Below, in pieces: positions 17,955 through 28,264 of a stretch of 64,000 nucleotides of DNA. Source of the stretch: Streptomyces sp. B3I8 (GTDB lineage: Bacteria; Actinomycetota; Actinomycetes; Streptomycetales; Streptomycetaceae); NCBI RefSeq assembly GCF_030816915.1, contig NZ_JAUSYN010000002.1:186001-250000 (forward strand), given 5' to 3'. Under the pieces are notes generated by a model, which did not search any database, was not told the DNA's origin, and saw only the letters and a list, made by a program, of their open reading frames with translations. The position numbers were made by a program, and so were the translations under genes. Numbering within the stretch: the first letter of the stretch is position 1; every line of letters begins with the position of its first letter.

Positions 17955-19466
17955 GTGGGCGGGCGCGCGCAGGCGGAGGAGTGGGGCGGGAAGCCCGCGG
18001 ACACGACCGAGGCCGACCCCCGGCGCTGGAAGGCACTGTCGGTGACCCTGGTGGCCGGCTTCATGAGTCTGTTGGACGTCACCGTCGTCGCCGTCGCACT
18101 GCCCTCCATGCAGCGGGAACTGCACACCTCGGCCCCGGCCATCCAGTGGGTCGTCTCCGGCTACGCCCTCACCTTCGCCCTGGTCCTGGTCACCGCGGGC
18201 CGACTCGGGGACGCCCTCGGCAGGCGCCGCATCTTCCTGCTGGCCCTCACCGCCTTCGTGCTGTGCAGCGCGGCGGCGGGCGCCGCGCCCGATGTGACGC
18301 TGCTGGTGGTGGCGCGGCTGGCGCAGGGCGTCGCCGCCGGCTGCCTGGCGCCGCAGAACTCCGCGCTCATCCAGCAGATGTTCCGGGGCACCGAACGCGG
18401 CCGGGCGTTCGGCCTGTTCGGGGCGACGGTCGGCGTGTCCAGCGCGGTGGGCCCCGTGGTCGGCGGGCTCGTCCTCACCCTCGCCGGCGGGGAGGACGGC
18501 TGGCGCTGGCTGTTCTACCTCAACGTGCCTGTCGGCGCCCTCGCGCTCGTCCTGGGGCTGCGACTGCTGCCGCATGTGAAGCCCGGCCGACGCGAACGGC
18601 TCGACCTGCCCGGTGTCGCGCTGCTCGGCACCGGAGTGCTGGCCGTGATGCTGCCCCTGGTGATGGCGGAGTCCGGCGGCGTGCGGCGGCTGTGGTGGCT
18701 GTTCCCGGTCGGCGCGGCCCTGTTGGTGGGGTTCGCCCGCTGGGAGCGGCGGGTCGGCGCGCGTGACGGGCAGCCGCTCCTTCACCCCCGGCTGCTCACC
18801 TCCACCCGCGGGTACGCGGCGGGCGCCGCCATCGCCACGCTGTACTTCGTGGGCTTCAGCGGGGTGTGGCTGGTGTTCGCGCTGTTCTTCCAGAACGGCC
18901 AGGGCTACTCACCACTGCGGTCCGGGCTCGCGGTGACCCCGTTCGCCCTCGGCTCGGCCGCCGGTGCGGTGGTGTCCGGGCGGCTGGTGGAACGGCTGGG
19001 CAGGCTGCTGACGGTGTGCGGGCTCGTCGGTGTGGTGGCCGGGCTGGGAACGGCGGGCGCCGTACTGCGGCTGGTGCCCGGCGGAGCCGCGGTGTGGTGG
19101 GCGGCTCCGGCGCTCCTCGTCGGCGGGCTGGGCAGCGGCTGCGTCATCTCGCCCAACATCACCATGACGCTGCGGGACGTGCCGGTACGGATGGCGGGCG
19201 CCGCCGGGGGCGCCCTGCAGACCGGGCAGCGGCTGGGCGGAGCCGTCGGTACGGCGGCCCTGCCCGGGCTGTTCTACATGGTGCTGGGGCACGACGACCA
19301 CCACTACCGCACGGCGCTCGCGGTCGCCCTCGGCTCCGGGCTGCTGCCGATGCTGTGCGCGCTGGCCCTGGCCGTCCACGACTGGCTGCGGGACCGCCGG
19401 GCGGAGAAGAGCGGCCCCCGCGCGCCCGAGGCGCCCCACGACCGCTCGCACGCCGGTCGGAGCTGA
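17955..19466 (+). CDS. Second MFS exporter, DHA2 (14-TM) family
   Basis: A 503-aa exporter. TM1 carries VTLVAGFMSLLDVTVVAVAL with the D-containing motif D1, followed by IQWVVSGYALTFALVLV, then GRLGDALGRRRIF (motif A) and further hydrophobic segments to ~14. It is only distantly similar to the exporter upstream, so this is not a recent tandem duplication. I chose the GTG at 17955 because GGAAGGGAG lies just upstream and it places a short soluble tail before TM1. The reading frame stays open further 5' but looks non-coding. The downstream hairpin also serves the opposite-strand RNA gene. Confidence 0.88.
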   Translation: MGGRAQAEEWGGKPADTTEADPRRWKALSVTLVAGFMSLLDVTVVAVALPSMQRELHTSAPAIQWVVSGYALTFALVLVTAGRLGDALGRRRIFLLALTAFVLCSAAAGAAPDVTLLVVARLAQGVAAGCLAPQNSALIQQMFRGTERGRAFGLFGATVGVSSAVGPVVGGLVLTLAGGEDGWRWLFYLNVPVGALALVLGLRLLPHVKPGRRERLDLPGVALLGTGVLAVMLPLVMAESGGVRRLWWLFPVGAALLVGFARWERRVGARDGQPLLHPRLLTSTRGYAAGAAIATLYFVGFSGVWLVFALFFQNGQGYSPLRSGLAVTPFALGSAAGAVVSGRLVERLGRLLTVCGLVGVVAGLGTAGAVLRLVPGGAAVWWAAPALLVGGLGSGCVISPNITMTLRDVPVRMAGAAGGALQTGQRLGGAVGTAALPGLFYMVLGHDDHHYRTALAVALGSGLLPMLCALALAVHDWLRDRRAEKSGPRAPEAPHDRSHAGRS

Positions 19467-19489
19467 AACCTGTTCCCGGCCGAAAGCAG

Positions 19490-19521
19490 AGGCCCGCCCC
19501 GACAACTGTCGGAGCGGGCCT
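19490..19521. terminator. Bidirectional terminator between the MFS gene and the tRNA-like gene
   Basis: An AGGCCCGC...GCGGGCCT stem, arms 19490-19503 and 19508-19521 with one mismatch, lies 23 nt after the MFS stop. On the minus strand it comes 7 nt after the 3' end of the tRNA-like RNA and is followed by CTGCTTTC. It therefore also looks like the terminator of that RNA. Confidence 0.75.
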
Positions 19522-19527
19522 CGTCGG

Positions 19528-19597
19528 AGCGCTGGGCAGGCCTTGCACCTGCATTTCCCCGCAGGAAGCGGGGCGTCTTTCCTTGGACGACCAACGC
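19528..19597 (-). tRNA. tRNA-like gene, anticodon UCC (glycine-type), atypical T-loop
   Basis: The minus strand folds into a full cloverleaf. The acceptor stem is GCGTTGG with CCAGCGC (7 bp, one G-U). After T8-C9 comes a 3-bp D stem GTC/GAC with loop CAAGGAAA, keeping A14 and GG. The 5-bp anticodon stem CCCCG/CGGGG has loop CTTCCTG (U33 then UCC), a 4-nt variable loop AAAT follows, and the 5-bp T stem GCAGG/CCTGC has loop TGCAAGG. The discriminator is U; CCA is not encoded. Odd points are U37 and a T-loop reading G-UGCAA instead of G-UUCRA. In Staphylococcus, tRNA-Gly species used for peptidoglycan synthesis also carry GUGC in place of GTpsiC. A candidate -10 (TACAGT on the minus strand, 19637-19642) and a terminator flank it. 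It may be a non-ribosomal tRNA, an unusual decoding tRNA or a relic. Confidence 0.6.
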
Positions 19598-19746
19598 CTG
19601 GGAATCTCCGCCTCGTTGGCGGCGCTTCCAAGATCTACTGTACCCCACTACGGGGGTCCGGCGCACATTCGTGCGAGGGTCCGGGCGACCGGGCGCGGGA
19701 TCCACCGCCCCGCGCCTTCCCGACGTGGCGACGTACCCTGCCTTCC

Positions 19747-20616
19747 ATGGACACAGCCCTCACTCCGGATCCCCCGCCCGACACCGGGCACGCCGGCGGG
19801 CTCGCGGCGGTGGAGCGGATGCTCGCCGGCGGGGGCGTCCTCGTACTGAGCGGGGCGGGGCTCTCCACCGAGTCCGGCATCCCCGACTACCGCGGCCCCT
19901 CCGGCAGCAGGCGCCGGCACACGCCGATGACCTATCAGGACTTCACCGGCAGCGAGGAGAACCGCCGCCGCTACTGGGCGCGCAGCCACCTCGGCTGGGA
20001 GTCGATCGGACGGGCGCGGCCGAACGCGGGGCACCGGGCGGTGACCCGCCTCGTCACGGCGGGTCTCGTCCGCGGTGTGATCACACAGAACGTGGACGGA
20101 CTGCATGCCGCGGCGGGCACGCCCCAGGCGGTCGAACTGCACGGCAGTCTGCACCGGGTGATCTGCCTGAACTGCGAGAACACCGTCTCGCGCAGGCATC
20201 TGCACGAGCGTCTGGACGAGGCCAACCCCGCGTTCCGCGACCTCGCCGCCCGGGTGAACCCCGACGGTGACGCGGAGCTGGCCCCCGAGTGGGAGACGGC
20301 GTTCCGCACGGTGTCCTGCCAGGTGTGCGGCACGGGGACGCTCAAGCCGGACGTGGTGTTCTTCGGTGAGAACGTTCCCAAGCCGCGCGTGGCCCGCTGC
20401 TTCGACCTGGTGGACGCGGCGTCGGCCCTGCTGGTCACCGGCTCCTCCCTGACGGTGATGTCCGGCCTCCGCTTCGTGCGGCACGCCGCGAAGCAGGGCA
20501 AGCCGGTCGCCGTCGTCAACCAGGGTCCGACCCGCGGCGACGACCTCGCCGCCGTGCACCTGCACCTCCCCCTCGGCGAGACCCTCACCGGCCTTGCCGA
20601 CCGCCTCGGGGCGTGA
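19747..20616 (+). CDS. SIR2-family NAD-dependent protein deacylase
   Basis: A 289-aa cytoplasmic sirtuin. It shows the NAD-binding GAGLSTESGIPDYRG, the TQNVDGLH motif and the catalytic His in VELHGSLH. Zinc Cys pairs are CLNC and CQVC, followed by KPDVVFFGE. It uses NAD+ to remove acyl groups from lysine. The residues that mark Sir2 desuccinylases (Tyr/Arg pair) are not evident in the expected loop, so the acyl type is open. A TACCCT -10-like box ends 7 nt before the ATG and no ribosome site is visible, so the mRNA may be leaderless. An acetyltransferase gene lies 268 nt downstream; acylation and deacylation partners often co-occur, but this pairing is inference. Confidence 0.92.
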   Translation: MDTALTPDPPPDTGHAGGLAAVERMLAGGGVLVLSGAGLSTESGIPDYRGPSGSRRRHTPMTYQDFTGSEENRRRYWARSHLGWESIGRARPNAGHRAVTRLVTAGLVRGVITQNVDGLHAAAGTPQAVELHGSLHRVICLNCENTVSRRHLHERLDEANPAFRDLAARVNPDGDAELAPEWETAFRTVSCQVCGTGTLKPDVVFFGENVPKPRVARCFDLVDAASALLVTGSSLTVMSGLRFVRHAAKQGKPVAVVNQGPTRGDDLAAVHLHLPLGETLTGLADRLGA

Positions 20617-20630
20617 GCGGGAGGCTCCGC

Positions 20631-20816
20631 GGTGGCGAAGTCCGGCAGCCGGCGCAGTCGCGCGGCGTCGATCGGGCGGCGGGTCTCGGGGAGTCCGGGG
20701 GCATGCAGGGTCAGGACGTGCACCCGGGGCAGCGGGTCGTCCGGCTCCACCAGGGTCGCGCCGGCCCGGGCGACCTCGTCGGGCCGGCGTGGGGGTCGGC
20801 GACCGGAACGGTCGTG
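20631..20816 (-). pseudogene. Relic of a D-isomer-specific 2-hydroxyacid dehydrogenase
   Basis: One minus-strand frame reads EVARAGATLVEPDDPLPRV, then VLTLHAPGLPETRRPIDAAR and LRRLPDFAT. This is the characteristic segment after the NAD-binding GxGxxG motif in D-2-hydroxyacid dehydrogenases (usual form: VSLHAPLTPETRxLIDA). Only about 60 residues survive. The N-terminal domain, the Rossmann glycine motif and the catalytic His/Glu are all absent, and no start codon or ribosome site fits. It is a gene fragment left by deletion, between the sirtuin and acetyltransferase genes. Confidence 0.6.
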
Positions 20817-20849
20817 CCATGCACACGCGCAGGGCGCTCCCACGCCTTG

Positions 20850-20863
20850 TGGGAGCGCTCCCA
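20850..20863. promoter_or_regulatory. CebR-like LacI-family operator
   Basis: TGGGAGCGCTCCCA is a perfect 14-bp palindrome identical to the operator of CebR, the cellobiose-responsive LacI-family repressor of Streptomyces cellulose genes. A weaker half copy (GGGCGCTCCCA) is at 20832-20842. It lies 20 nt upstream of an acetyltransferase start, next to the dehydrogenase relic. Its present target is unclear. Confidence 0.7.
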
Positions 20864-20883
20864 TATACGGGAGGATGCCGTGC

Positions 20884-21510
20884 ATGGACACCCAGCCGAG
20901 AGTGCGCCCCTACCGCCGGTCGGACCGGGACGGGGTCGCCGATGTCTGCGTGCGCACCGCGGACAACGGCGGCGACTCGCGGCACCTCTACCCCGACCCC
21001 ACTTTGATGCCGACCCTGTTCGCCCACCCGTACTGCCATCTCGACCCGGAGCTCGCCTTCGTCCTCGACGACGGACACGGCCGGGTCGGCGGCTACATCG
21101 TGGGCACGGCGGACACCGAGCGGTTCGCGACCCGATTCCGCGACCGGTGGCTGCCGTTGGTCGCCGGCCGCTTTCCCGAGCCGCGGGACGCGCCCGCCAC
21201 GCCCACCGAGGAGATGGTGTCGCTCCTGCACCACCCGGAGCGGATGGTGCTGCCCGCCCTGCGGGACTACCCGGCGCATCTGCACATCGACCTGCTCCCC
21301 GCCTGGCAACGGCGCGGTCACGGCCGGGCGTTGATGCGCACGTTGCTGACCGCGCTGCACCGCCGCGGCGTTCCGGCGGTGCACCTGGGCATGGTCACCG
21401 CCAACACCGCGGCCCGGGCCTTCTACGACCGTCTCGGGTTCCATGTCCTCCCGGTGCCGGACCCGGGCGTGCTCACCTACCTGGGCAGGGGCACGGACCT
21501 CACCGACTGA
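20884..21510 (+). CDS. GNAT-family N-acetyltransferase resembling the HAT-like domain of O-GlcNAcase
   Basis: A 208-aa GNAT protein. The acetyl-CoA-binding motif is LLPAWQRRGHGRALM, followed by the beta5-alpha4 region LGMVTANTAARAFYDRLGF. The N-terminal half (RPYRRSDRDGVADVCVRTAD...) and the segment YPAHLHIDLLPAWQRRG resemble bacterial homologues of the C-terminal HAT-like domain of human OGA, known from Streptomyces. Substrate unknown; the acceptor could be a small molecule or protein lysine. The ATG at 20884 has GGGAGG 9 nt upstream; an in-frame ATG at 20875 is too close to that site. A CebR-like operator sits in the promoter. Confidence 0.85.
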   Translation: MDTQPRVRPYRRSDRDGVADVCVRTADNGGDSRHLYPDPTLMPTLFAHPYCHLDPELAFVLDDGHGRVGGYIVGTADTERFATRFRDRWLPLVAGRFPEPRDAPATPTEEMVSLLHHPERMVLPALRDYPAHLHIDLLPAWQRRGHGRALMRTLLTALHRRGVPAVHLGMVTANTAARAFYDRLGFHVLPVPDPGVLTYLGRGTDLTD

Positions 21511-21523
21511 GGCGCACGGATGC

Positions 21524-21553
21524 GCCCCGGGCGGGGCCCGCTCCGCCCGGGGC
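21524..21553. terminator. Bidirectional hairpin between convergent genes
   Basis: An 11-bp GC stem (21524-21534, 21543-21553) sits between the acetyltransferase gene and the leftward gene ending at 21626. Confidence 0.7.
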
Positions 21554-21625
21554 ACATCAGGTTGTCACGACTGCGAGGGCCGTCACGGGAAGGAGGAGCC
21601 GGCTTTCACCCCTCCTCCCCCGGCA

Positions 21626-24163
<2,538 letters not shown>

Positions 24164-24451
24164 CTGATTCCCTGCGGTGGGGTGGGTGGGGTCGTCCGCG
24201 GATCGGGGCATCCACGGACCAGTGGTGCGGACCAGTGCGCGAAAGGGCATGCCAAAGGCGCGCGGACGCTGCCCCGTTCGCTTAGTTCACGTCTTGATTT
24301 AACTCATGACAAGAGCGCGGGGGAAGCCTCGTGACACGGGAATCTTTTCCACCGCCGGACGGCCACGCCGTCCAACTCGCCGTGCCGGCGAAGGCGTTCG
24401 CCCCACCTCCGCCGACCGCTCGCCCGGCCCGGGCGGCCCGGTCCGCCCCGT

Positions 24452-25703
24452 TCAGCCGGTCGGCCCCGGGGGCGCCCAGTCCAGGCGGAGGACGGCGATG
24501 TCGTCGGTGTGCCGGTCGGCGTTGAGCGTGCGCACGGTGCTGATCAGGCGGTCCAGGTGGGTCCCGGGATCGTCCTCGGAGGTCTGGGCGAGGATACGCA
24601 GCAGTCCCTCGGTGCCCAGCCGCGCGGCCCCGCCCGCGCCGTCCCCGTCCGTCCCGCTCCCGCCCGTGCCGCCTCCCTCCGGGTCGCTGCCGTCCGCGTA
24701 TCCCTCGATGAGGCCGTCGGTGTAGACGAGCAGGGCGCCGGCGGAGGGCAGGGCGACGGTGGTGGCGGGCCAGTGCTCGGTGCCGGGGAGGATGCCGAGG
24801 GCGAGGCCGTGGGCGGCCTTCACCACCTGGGGGCCGCTCCGGTCGAGCAGCAGCGGTTCGTGGTGCCCGGCCAGGTGGATGGTGGCGGTGCCCGCGGCCA
24901 GGTCGGTGGTGAGGAGGGTGCAGGTGGTGAACAGGTCGTGATGGGTGCGTTCGGCGAGGTGGATCTGTTCCAGCAGGTGCAGCAGTTCGTGCCCGCGGTG
25001 CCCCGCCGAGGGTGAGCGCGCGCCAGGCGATGCGCAGGCAGACGCCGAGGGCCGCCGCGTCGGGTCCGTGCCCGCTGACGTCGCCGACGACGGCGTGCAC
25101 GAGGCCGTCCTCGGTCTGTACGACGTCGAGGAAGTCACCGCCGAGCAGGGCCTGTTCCCGCCCGGGGAAGTACCGGGTGGTGGTGGTCACGCGGGGCGAG
25201 CTGAGCAGCGGCAGGGGCAGCAGCCCCCGTTCCAGGCGCGCGTTCTCCTGGGCACGCAGCCGGCCCTCTCGCAGGGCGACCCCGGCGAGTTCGGACTGCT
25301 TGCGCTGGACGGCGTAGCGGACCGCGCGCTGCAGCAGCTCGGGGTCGACCTTGCCCTTGACGAGGTAGTCCTGGGCCCCCGCCGCGAGCGCCTCGACCCC
25401 GGCGTGGGACTCGGCCAGGCCGGTCAGGACGATGACGGCCGCCTCGGTGCCGGTGTCGCGGACCGCGTCGATGGTCTCGAGGCCGGACACGTCGGGCAGG
25501 TGCAGGTCGAGCAGGACGCAGTCGGCCGGGCGGGCGGTGAGTTCGGCGCGGGCCTCGGCGACGGTACGGCACTGTACGAGGGTGTGCGCGAGGTCGGTGT
25601 CGTAGAGCAGTTCCTCGACCAGCAGCGCGTCGCCCGCGTCGTCCTCGACCAGCAGGATGCGCAGGTCGCCGAGGTCGCGGACACCGGGCGGGAGGGGAGT
25701 CAC
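24452..25703 (-). pseudogene. Receiver-domain PP2C (SpoIIE/RsbU-type) phosphatase gene, frameshifted
   Basis: Starts at the GTG at 25703, overlapping the kinase stop (GTGA). The first frame encodes a response-regulator receiver (LRILLVEDDAGDALLV, DCVLLDLHLPDVSG, VIVLTGLAES, DYLVKGKVD), a coiled linker, and the start of a PP2C/SpoIIE domain (LLGGDFLDVVQTEDG, GDVSGHGPDAAALG, RIAWRALTLGG). The rest of the phosphatase continues in another frame (GHELLHLLEQIHLAERTHHD, LLVYTDGLIEGY, HTDDIAVLRLDW). The 1252-nt length is one base over a multiple of three. Removing one G from the minus-strand GGGG run (plus-strand CCCC, 25001-25004) would restore a ~416-aa protein. All domain motifs look otherwise intact, so the break is recent or a sequencing error. 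Role: phosphorylation-controlled Ser/Thr phosphatase in partner-switching signalling. Confidence 0.75.
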
Positions 25704-27280
25704 GCGGTCGGCTCCTCGGTCGTGGCCGGGACGGCGGCTCGCAGGACGGGGAGGGTGAAGACGACCCGGGTGCCGGGGGCGTACTCCGGGTCGATGCCGA
25801 TGGTGCCGCCGTGGAACTCCACGACCTTCTTGCACATGGCCAGGCCGATCCCGGTGCCGGGATAGGCGTCCTTGGTGTGCAGTCGCTGGAAGATGACGAA
25901 GACCTTGTCGCGGAACTCGGGGGCGATACCGATGCCGTTGTCGCGCACGGCGAAGTGCCACGTGTCGCCGTCCTGGCGGGCCTCTATGTGGATGCGCGGG
26001 GGGCGCTCGGGGCTGTGGAACTTCAGGGCGTTGGAGAGCAGGTTCTGCCAGAGCATGCCGAGCTGGGTGGTGTCGCCGACCACGGTGGGCAGCGCGTCGT
26101 GGGTGATCTCCGCGCCGGTCTCCTCGGCCGCCATGCTGAGGGTGGCGACGGTGCTTTCGACGAGCGCCTCCAGGTCGACCTCCCGGCTCTCGTTGTGCAC
26201 CCGGCCCACGCGGGAGAAGGCCAGCAGGTCGTTGATGAGTACCTGCATGCGGTTGGCGCCGTCGACGGCGAAGGCGATGTACTGGTCGGCACGCGCGTCG
26301 AGCTGCTCGCCGTAGCGCCGTTGGAGGAGCTGCGTGAAGCTGGAGACCTTACGCAGGGGCTCCTGGAGGTCGTGGGAGGCGACGTAGGCGAACTGCTCCA
26401 GCTCGGCGTTGGAGCGCCGGAGGTCGGCCGCCTGCTCGTCCAGTTGCCGCCGGGAGCTCTCGGCCTGGGCGAGTTCCTCCACCAGGCGCCGGCGCATCTC
26501 CTCGACGTCCATGCCGAGGCGGCGCAGGTCGGCCGGGCCCTCGGCGGCGATCGGCCGGTCGAAGCCGCCCTCCGCGACCTCCCGGGCCGAGGCGGCGATC
26601 CGGGTCAGCGGTGCGGTCACCCCCCTGCGCAGGCCCTCGAAGACCAGTACGGCGACGGCGAGGATGCTCAGGGCGATCGCCGTGAACACCCAGTTGCGCA
26701 GGGTGGTCGCCCGGGCCAGGTCGTCATCGGCGGCCGCACGGGTGTCCTGCAGGTGTGCCTGCTGCCGCTTCATGGCGCTGCGCAGCGAGTCGAAGGTCTG
26801 CTTCCCCTCGTCCGCGCGCTCCGTGGCCAGGGGCACCGCGGCACCGGCGGGAGCCGCGGCCACCGGGCGGGCGATCCGCCGCTGCCACTGCCCGGCGAGC
26901 CGCTCGACCTCGGCGAGGTCCTTGCGGGCCGACGCGTCGTCCCGGATCAGCGGCCGGAGCCGGCGCAGGGCGTCCTTCTCGTCGGTGACACCCTCGTTGT
27001 AGGGGGCGAGGAAGTCCCGCTGACCCGCGAGGCCGTAGCCGCGGACACCGGTCTCCTGGTTGACCAGCGCCGCCTCCAGCCGGACCGCGGAGATCAGCGC
27101 CGGGGAGTCGGTGTCCACGACCTGGCCGGTGAGATCCGAGGCACGGGACATGCTCCAGGTGCCGAGTCCGCCGAGGACGGCCAGCACCGCCAGGGTGGCC
27201 CCGACTCCGACCCGCAGCCAGCGCCGGGTCGTCCACCCGGACGCCACGACACCGGCGTCCGCCGCCTGCTTGTCCCTCAC
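25700..27280 (-). CDS. CHASE3-domain sensor histidine kinase
   Basis: A ~526-aa membrane kinase. TM1 (VGVGATLAVLAVLGGLGTW) is followed by an extracytoplasmic CHASE3 domain with ALVNQETGVRGYGLAGQRDF, then TM2 (WVFTAIALSILAVAVLVF) and HAMP. A coiled coil leads to HisKA with YVASHDLQEPLRKVSSFTQL (phospho-His) and HATPase_c with NLLSNALKFH, DNGIGI and GTGIGLAMC. The kinase core resembles bacteriophytochrome-type HKs that act on stand-alone receivers. The ORF could begin at ATG 27298, but GTG 27280 has AGGGAG ~9 nt upstream while the ATG has none, so I prefer 27280. Its stop overlaps the start of the receiver-PP2C gene (one operon). It is divergent from a small HTH protein and an Rcp1-like receiver. 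Confidence 0.88.
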   Translation of the reverse strand: MRDKQAADAGVVASGWTTRRWLRVGVGATLAVLAVLGGLGTWSMSRASDLTGQVVDTDSPALISAVRLEAALVNQETGVRGYGLAGQRDFLAPYNEGVTDEKDALRRLRPLIRDDASARKDLAEVERLAGQWQRRIARPVAAAPAGAAVPLATERADEGKQTFDSLRSAMKRQQAHLQDTRAAADDDLARATTLRNWVFTAIALSILAVAVLVFEGLRRGVTAPLTRIAASAREVAEGGFDRPIAAEGPADLRRLGMDVEEMRRRLVEELAQAESSRRQLDEQAADLRRSNAELEQFAYVASHDLQEPLRKVSSFTQLLQRRYGEQLDARADQYIAFAVDGANRMQVLINDLLAFSRVGRVHNESREVDLEALVESTVATLSMAAEETGAEITHDALPTVVGDTTQLGMLWQNLLSNALKFHSPERPPRIHIEARQDGDTWHFAVRDNGIGIAPEFRDKVFVIFQRLHTKDAYPGTGIGLAMCKKVVEFHGGTIGIDPEYAPGTRVVFTLPVLRAAVPATTEEPTA

Positions 27281-27370
27281 GCCTGACCGCTCCCTCATCC
27301 GAACACCGCCACTCGCATGCCGCGTCGAATGTACGGCAGAGTAACTGTACCGGTCAGATGACAACGCTTG

Positions 27371-27400
27371 TTGTCGAACGGCGCCGTGGCCGCTTACAGT
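27371..27400 (+). promoter_or_regulatory. Promoter for a leaderless transcript
   Basis: TTGTCG, an 18-nt spacer and TACAGT; the ATG at 27407 begins 6 nt after the -10. That spacing places transcription start at or next to the A of the start codon. Confidence 0.65.
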
Positions 27401-27406
27401 GACGGC

Positions 27407-27781
27407 ATGACCGGCACCCCCTTCTCCCCCCGCATGAGTCAGGCGGAGACCTCTGCTCTGGTCGCCGACGCCGCGGACCGCCTCGTCCACACCCTCACCG
27501 ACCGGGTGCTGCGTCCCCTGCCCGGTCCGGACGACGACGCGGGGGCGGACCGCGCACGTGCCCTGGCGCGGCTGCGCGTACTGGCCGATCTCGAGCAGGC
27601 CGTGCACCATCTCCAGTACGGCGCGGCACGGGCGGCCGCCGCGGCCGGGGCCGGTTACCCGCAGATCGGCGACGCCTCCAACATGAGCCGCCAGGGCGCC
27701 CGCCGCCGCTGGCCGGGACTTGTGACCAACGCCATGCCCCCTTCCCCCACCCGCACCATCACCCGGAGCTCAAAACCATGA
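27407..27781 (+). CDS. Small HTH-like protein, first gene of a pair with a receiver
   Basis: A 124-aa protein. An alpha-helical N-terminal part (ETSALVADAADRLVHTLTDR, ...LADLEQAVHHLQYGAARA) is followed by a likely helix-turn-helix, AGYPQIGDASNMSRQGARRRW, where SRQGARRRW resembles the recognition helix of small Streptomyces HTH proteins. It has no visible ribosome site and sits just after a -10 box, so it is probably translated from a leaderless mRNA. Its stop overlaps the next gene's start (ATGA), coupling it to the Rcp1-like receiver. It probably belongs to the same circuit as the divergent kinase and phosphatase. Confidence 0.75.
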   Translation: MTGTPFSPRMSQAETSALVADAADRLVHTLTDRVLRPLPGPDDDAGADRARALARLRVLADLEQAVHHLQYGAARAAAAAGAGYPQIGDASNMSRQGARRRWPGLVTNAMPPSPTRTITRSSKP

Positions 27782-28212
27782 TTGCGCACGCCTCGACCCA
27801 CCCGTACGACGTGCTGCTGGTCGAGGACGACCTCGCCGACGCGATGCTCATCCAGGACGCCCTGTCCGAGCGCGGGGCCCGTCACCTCACCCAGGTCGAG
27901 GACGGCATGGCGGCCCTCGACCATCTGCGCGACCCCGCCAACCCGCGGCCGGACCTCATCGTCCTGGACCTCAACATGCCCCGCATGAACGGGCGCGAGT
28001 TCCTCTCCATCGTCAAGGAGGACCCGGAGCTGCGCACCATCCCCATCGTGGTGCTCACCACCTCCTCGGCGCCGGACGACGTGGCGGGCGCCTACCGTCA
28101 GCACGCCAACGCGTATGTCACCAAGCCGGTGAACCTCGCGGAGTTCGAGGAGGCCGTGCGCAGCATCGACTCCTTCTACCTGGATGTGGCGGCCAAGCCG
28201 CCGCGGCACTGA
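27778..28212 (+). CDS. Rcp1-like single-domain response regulator
   Basis: A 144-aa stand-alone receiver with no output domain. It shows VLLVEDDLADAMLIQDAL (acidic pair), the phospho-Asp in LIVLDLNMPRMNGREFL, VVLTTSSAPDD and the conserved Lys in YVTKPVNLAEF. The LDLNMPxxxG and LTTSS pattern is typical of Rcp1-type partners of phytochrome-like and CHASE-domain kinases. The divergent kinase at 25700-27280 has exactly this kinase type, so phosphotransfer between them is a strong inference. Translationally coupled to the preceding HTH gene. Confidence 0.92.
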   Translation: MIAHASTHPYDVLLVEDDLADAMLIQDALSERGARHLTQVEDGMAALDHLRDPANPRPDLIVLDLNMPRMNGREFLSIVKEDPELRTIPIVVLTTSSAPDDVAGAYRQHANAYVTKPVNLAEFEEAVRSIDSFYLDVAAKPPRH

Positions 28213-28264
28213 CCCGCCGGGACTCACGTCCCCGCCCGTCTCCCCCGCCCATCCGTGCGCGCAG

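Noticed and set aside
16086..19466. The two MFS genes as a tandem duplication
   Set aside because: Only general DHA2 motifs are shared; lengths, loops and termini differ, and a terminator separates them.
19528..19597. tRNA-like gene as an integration site of a mobile element
   Set aside because: No integrase, excisionase or direct repeat of the tRNA 3' end was found in the window.
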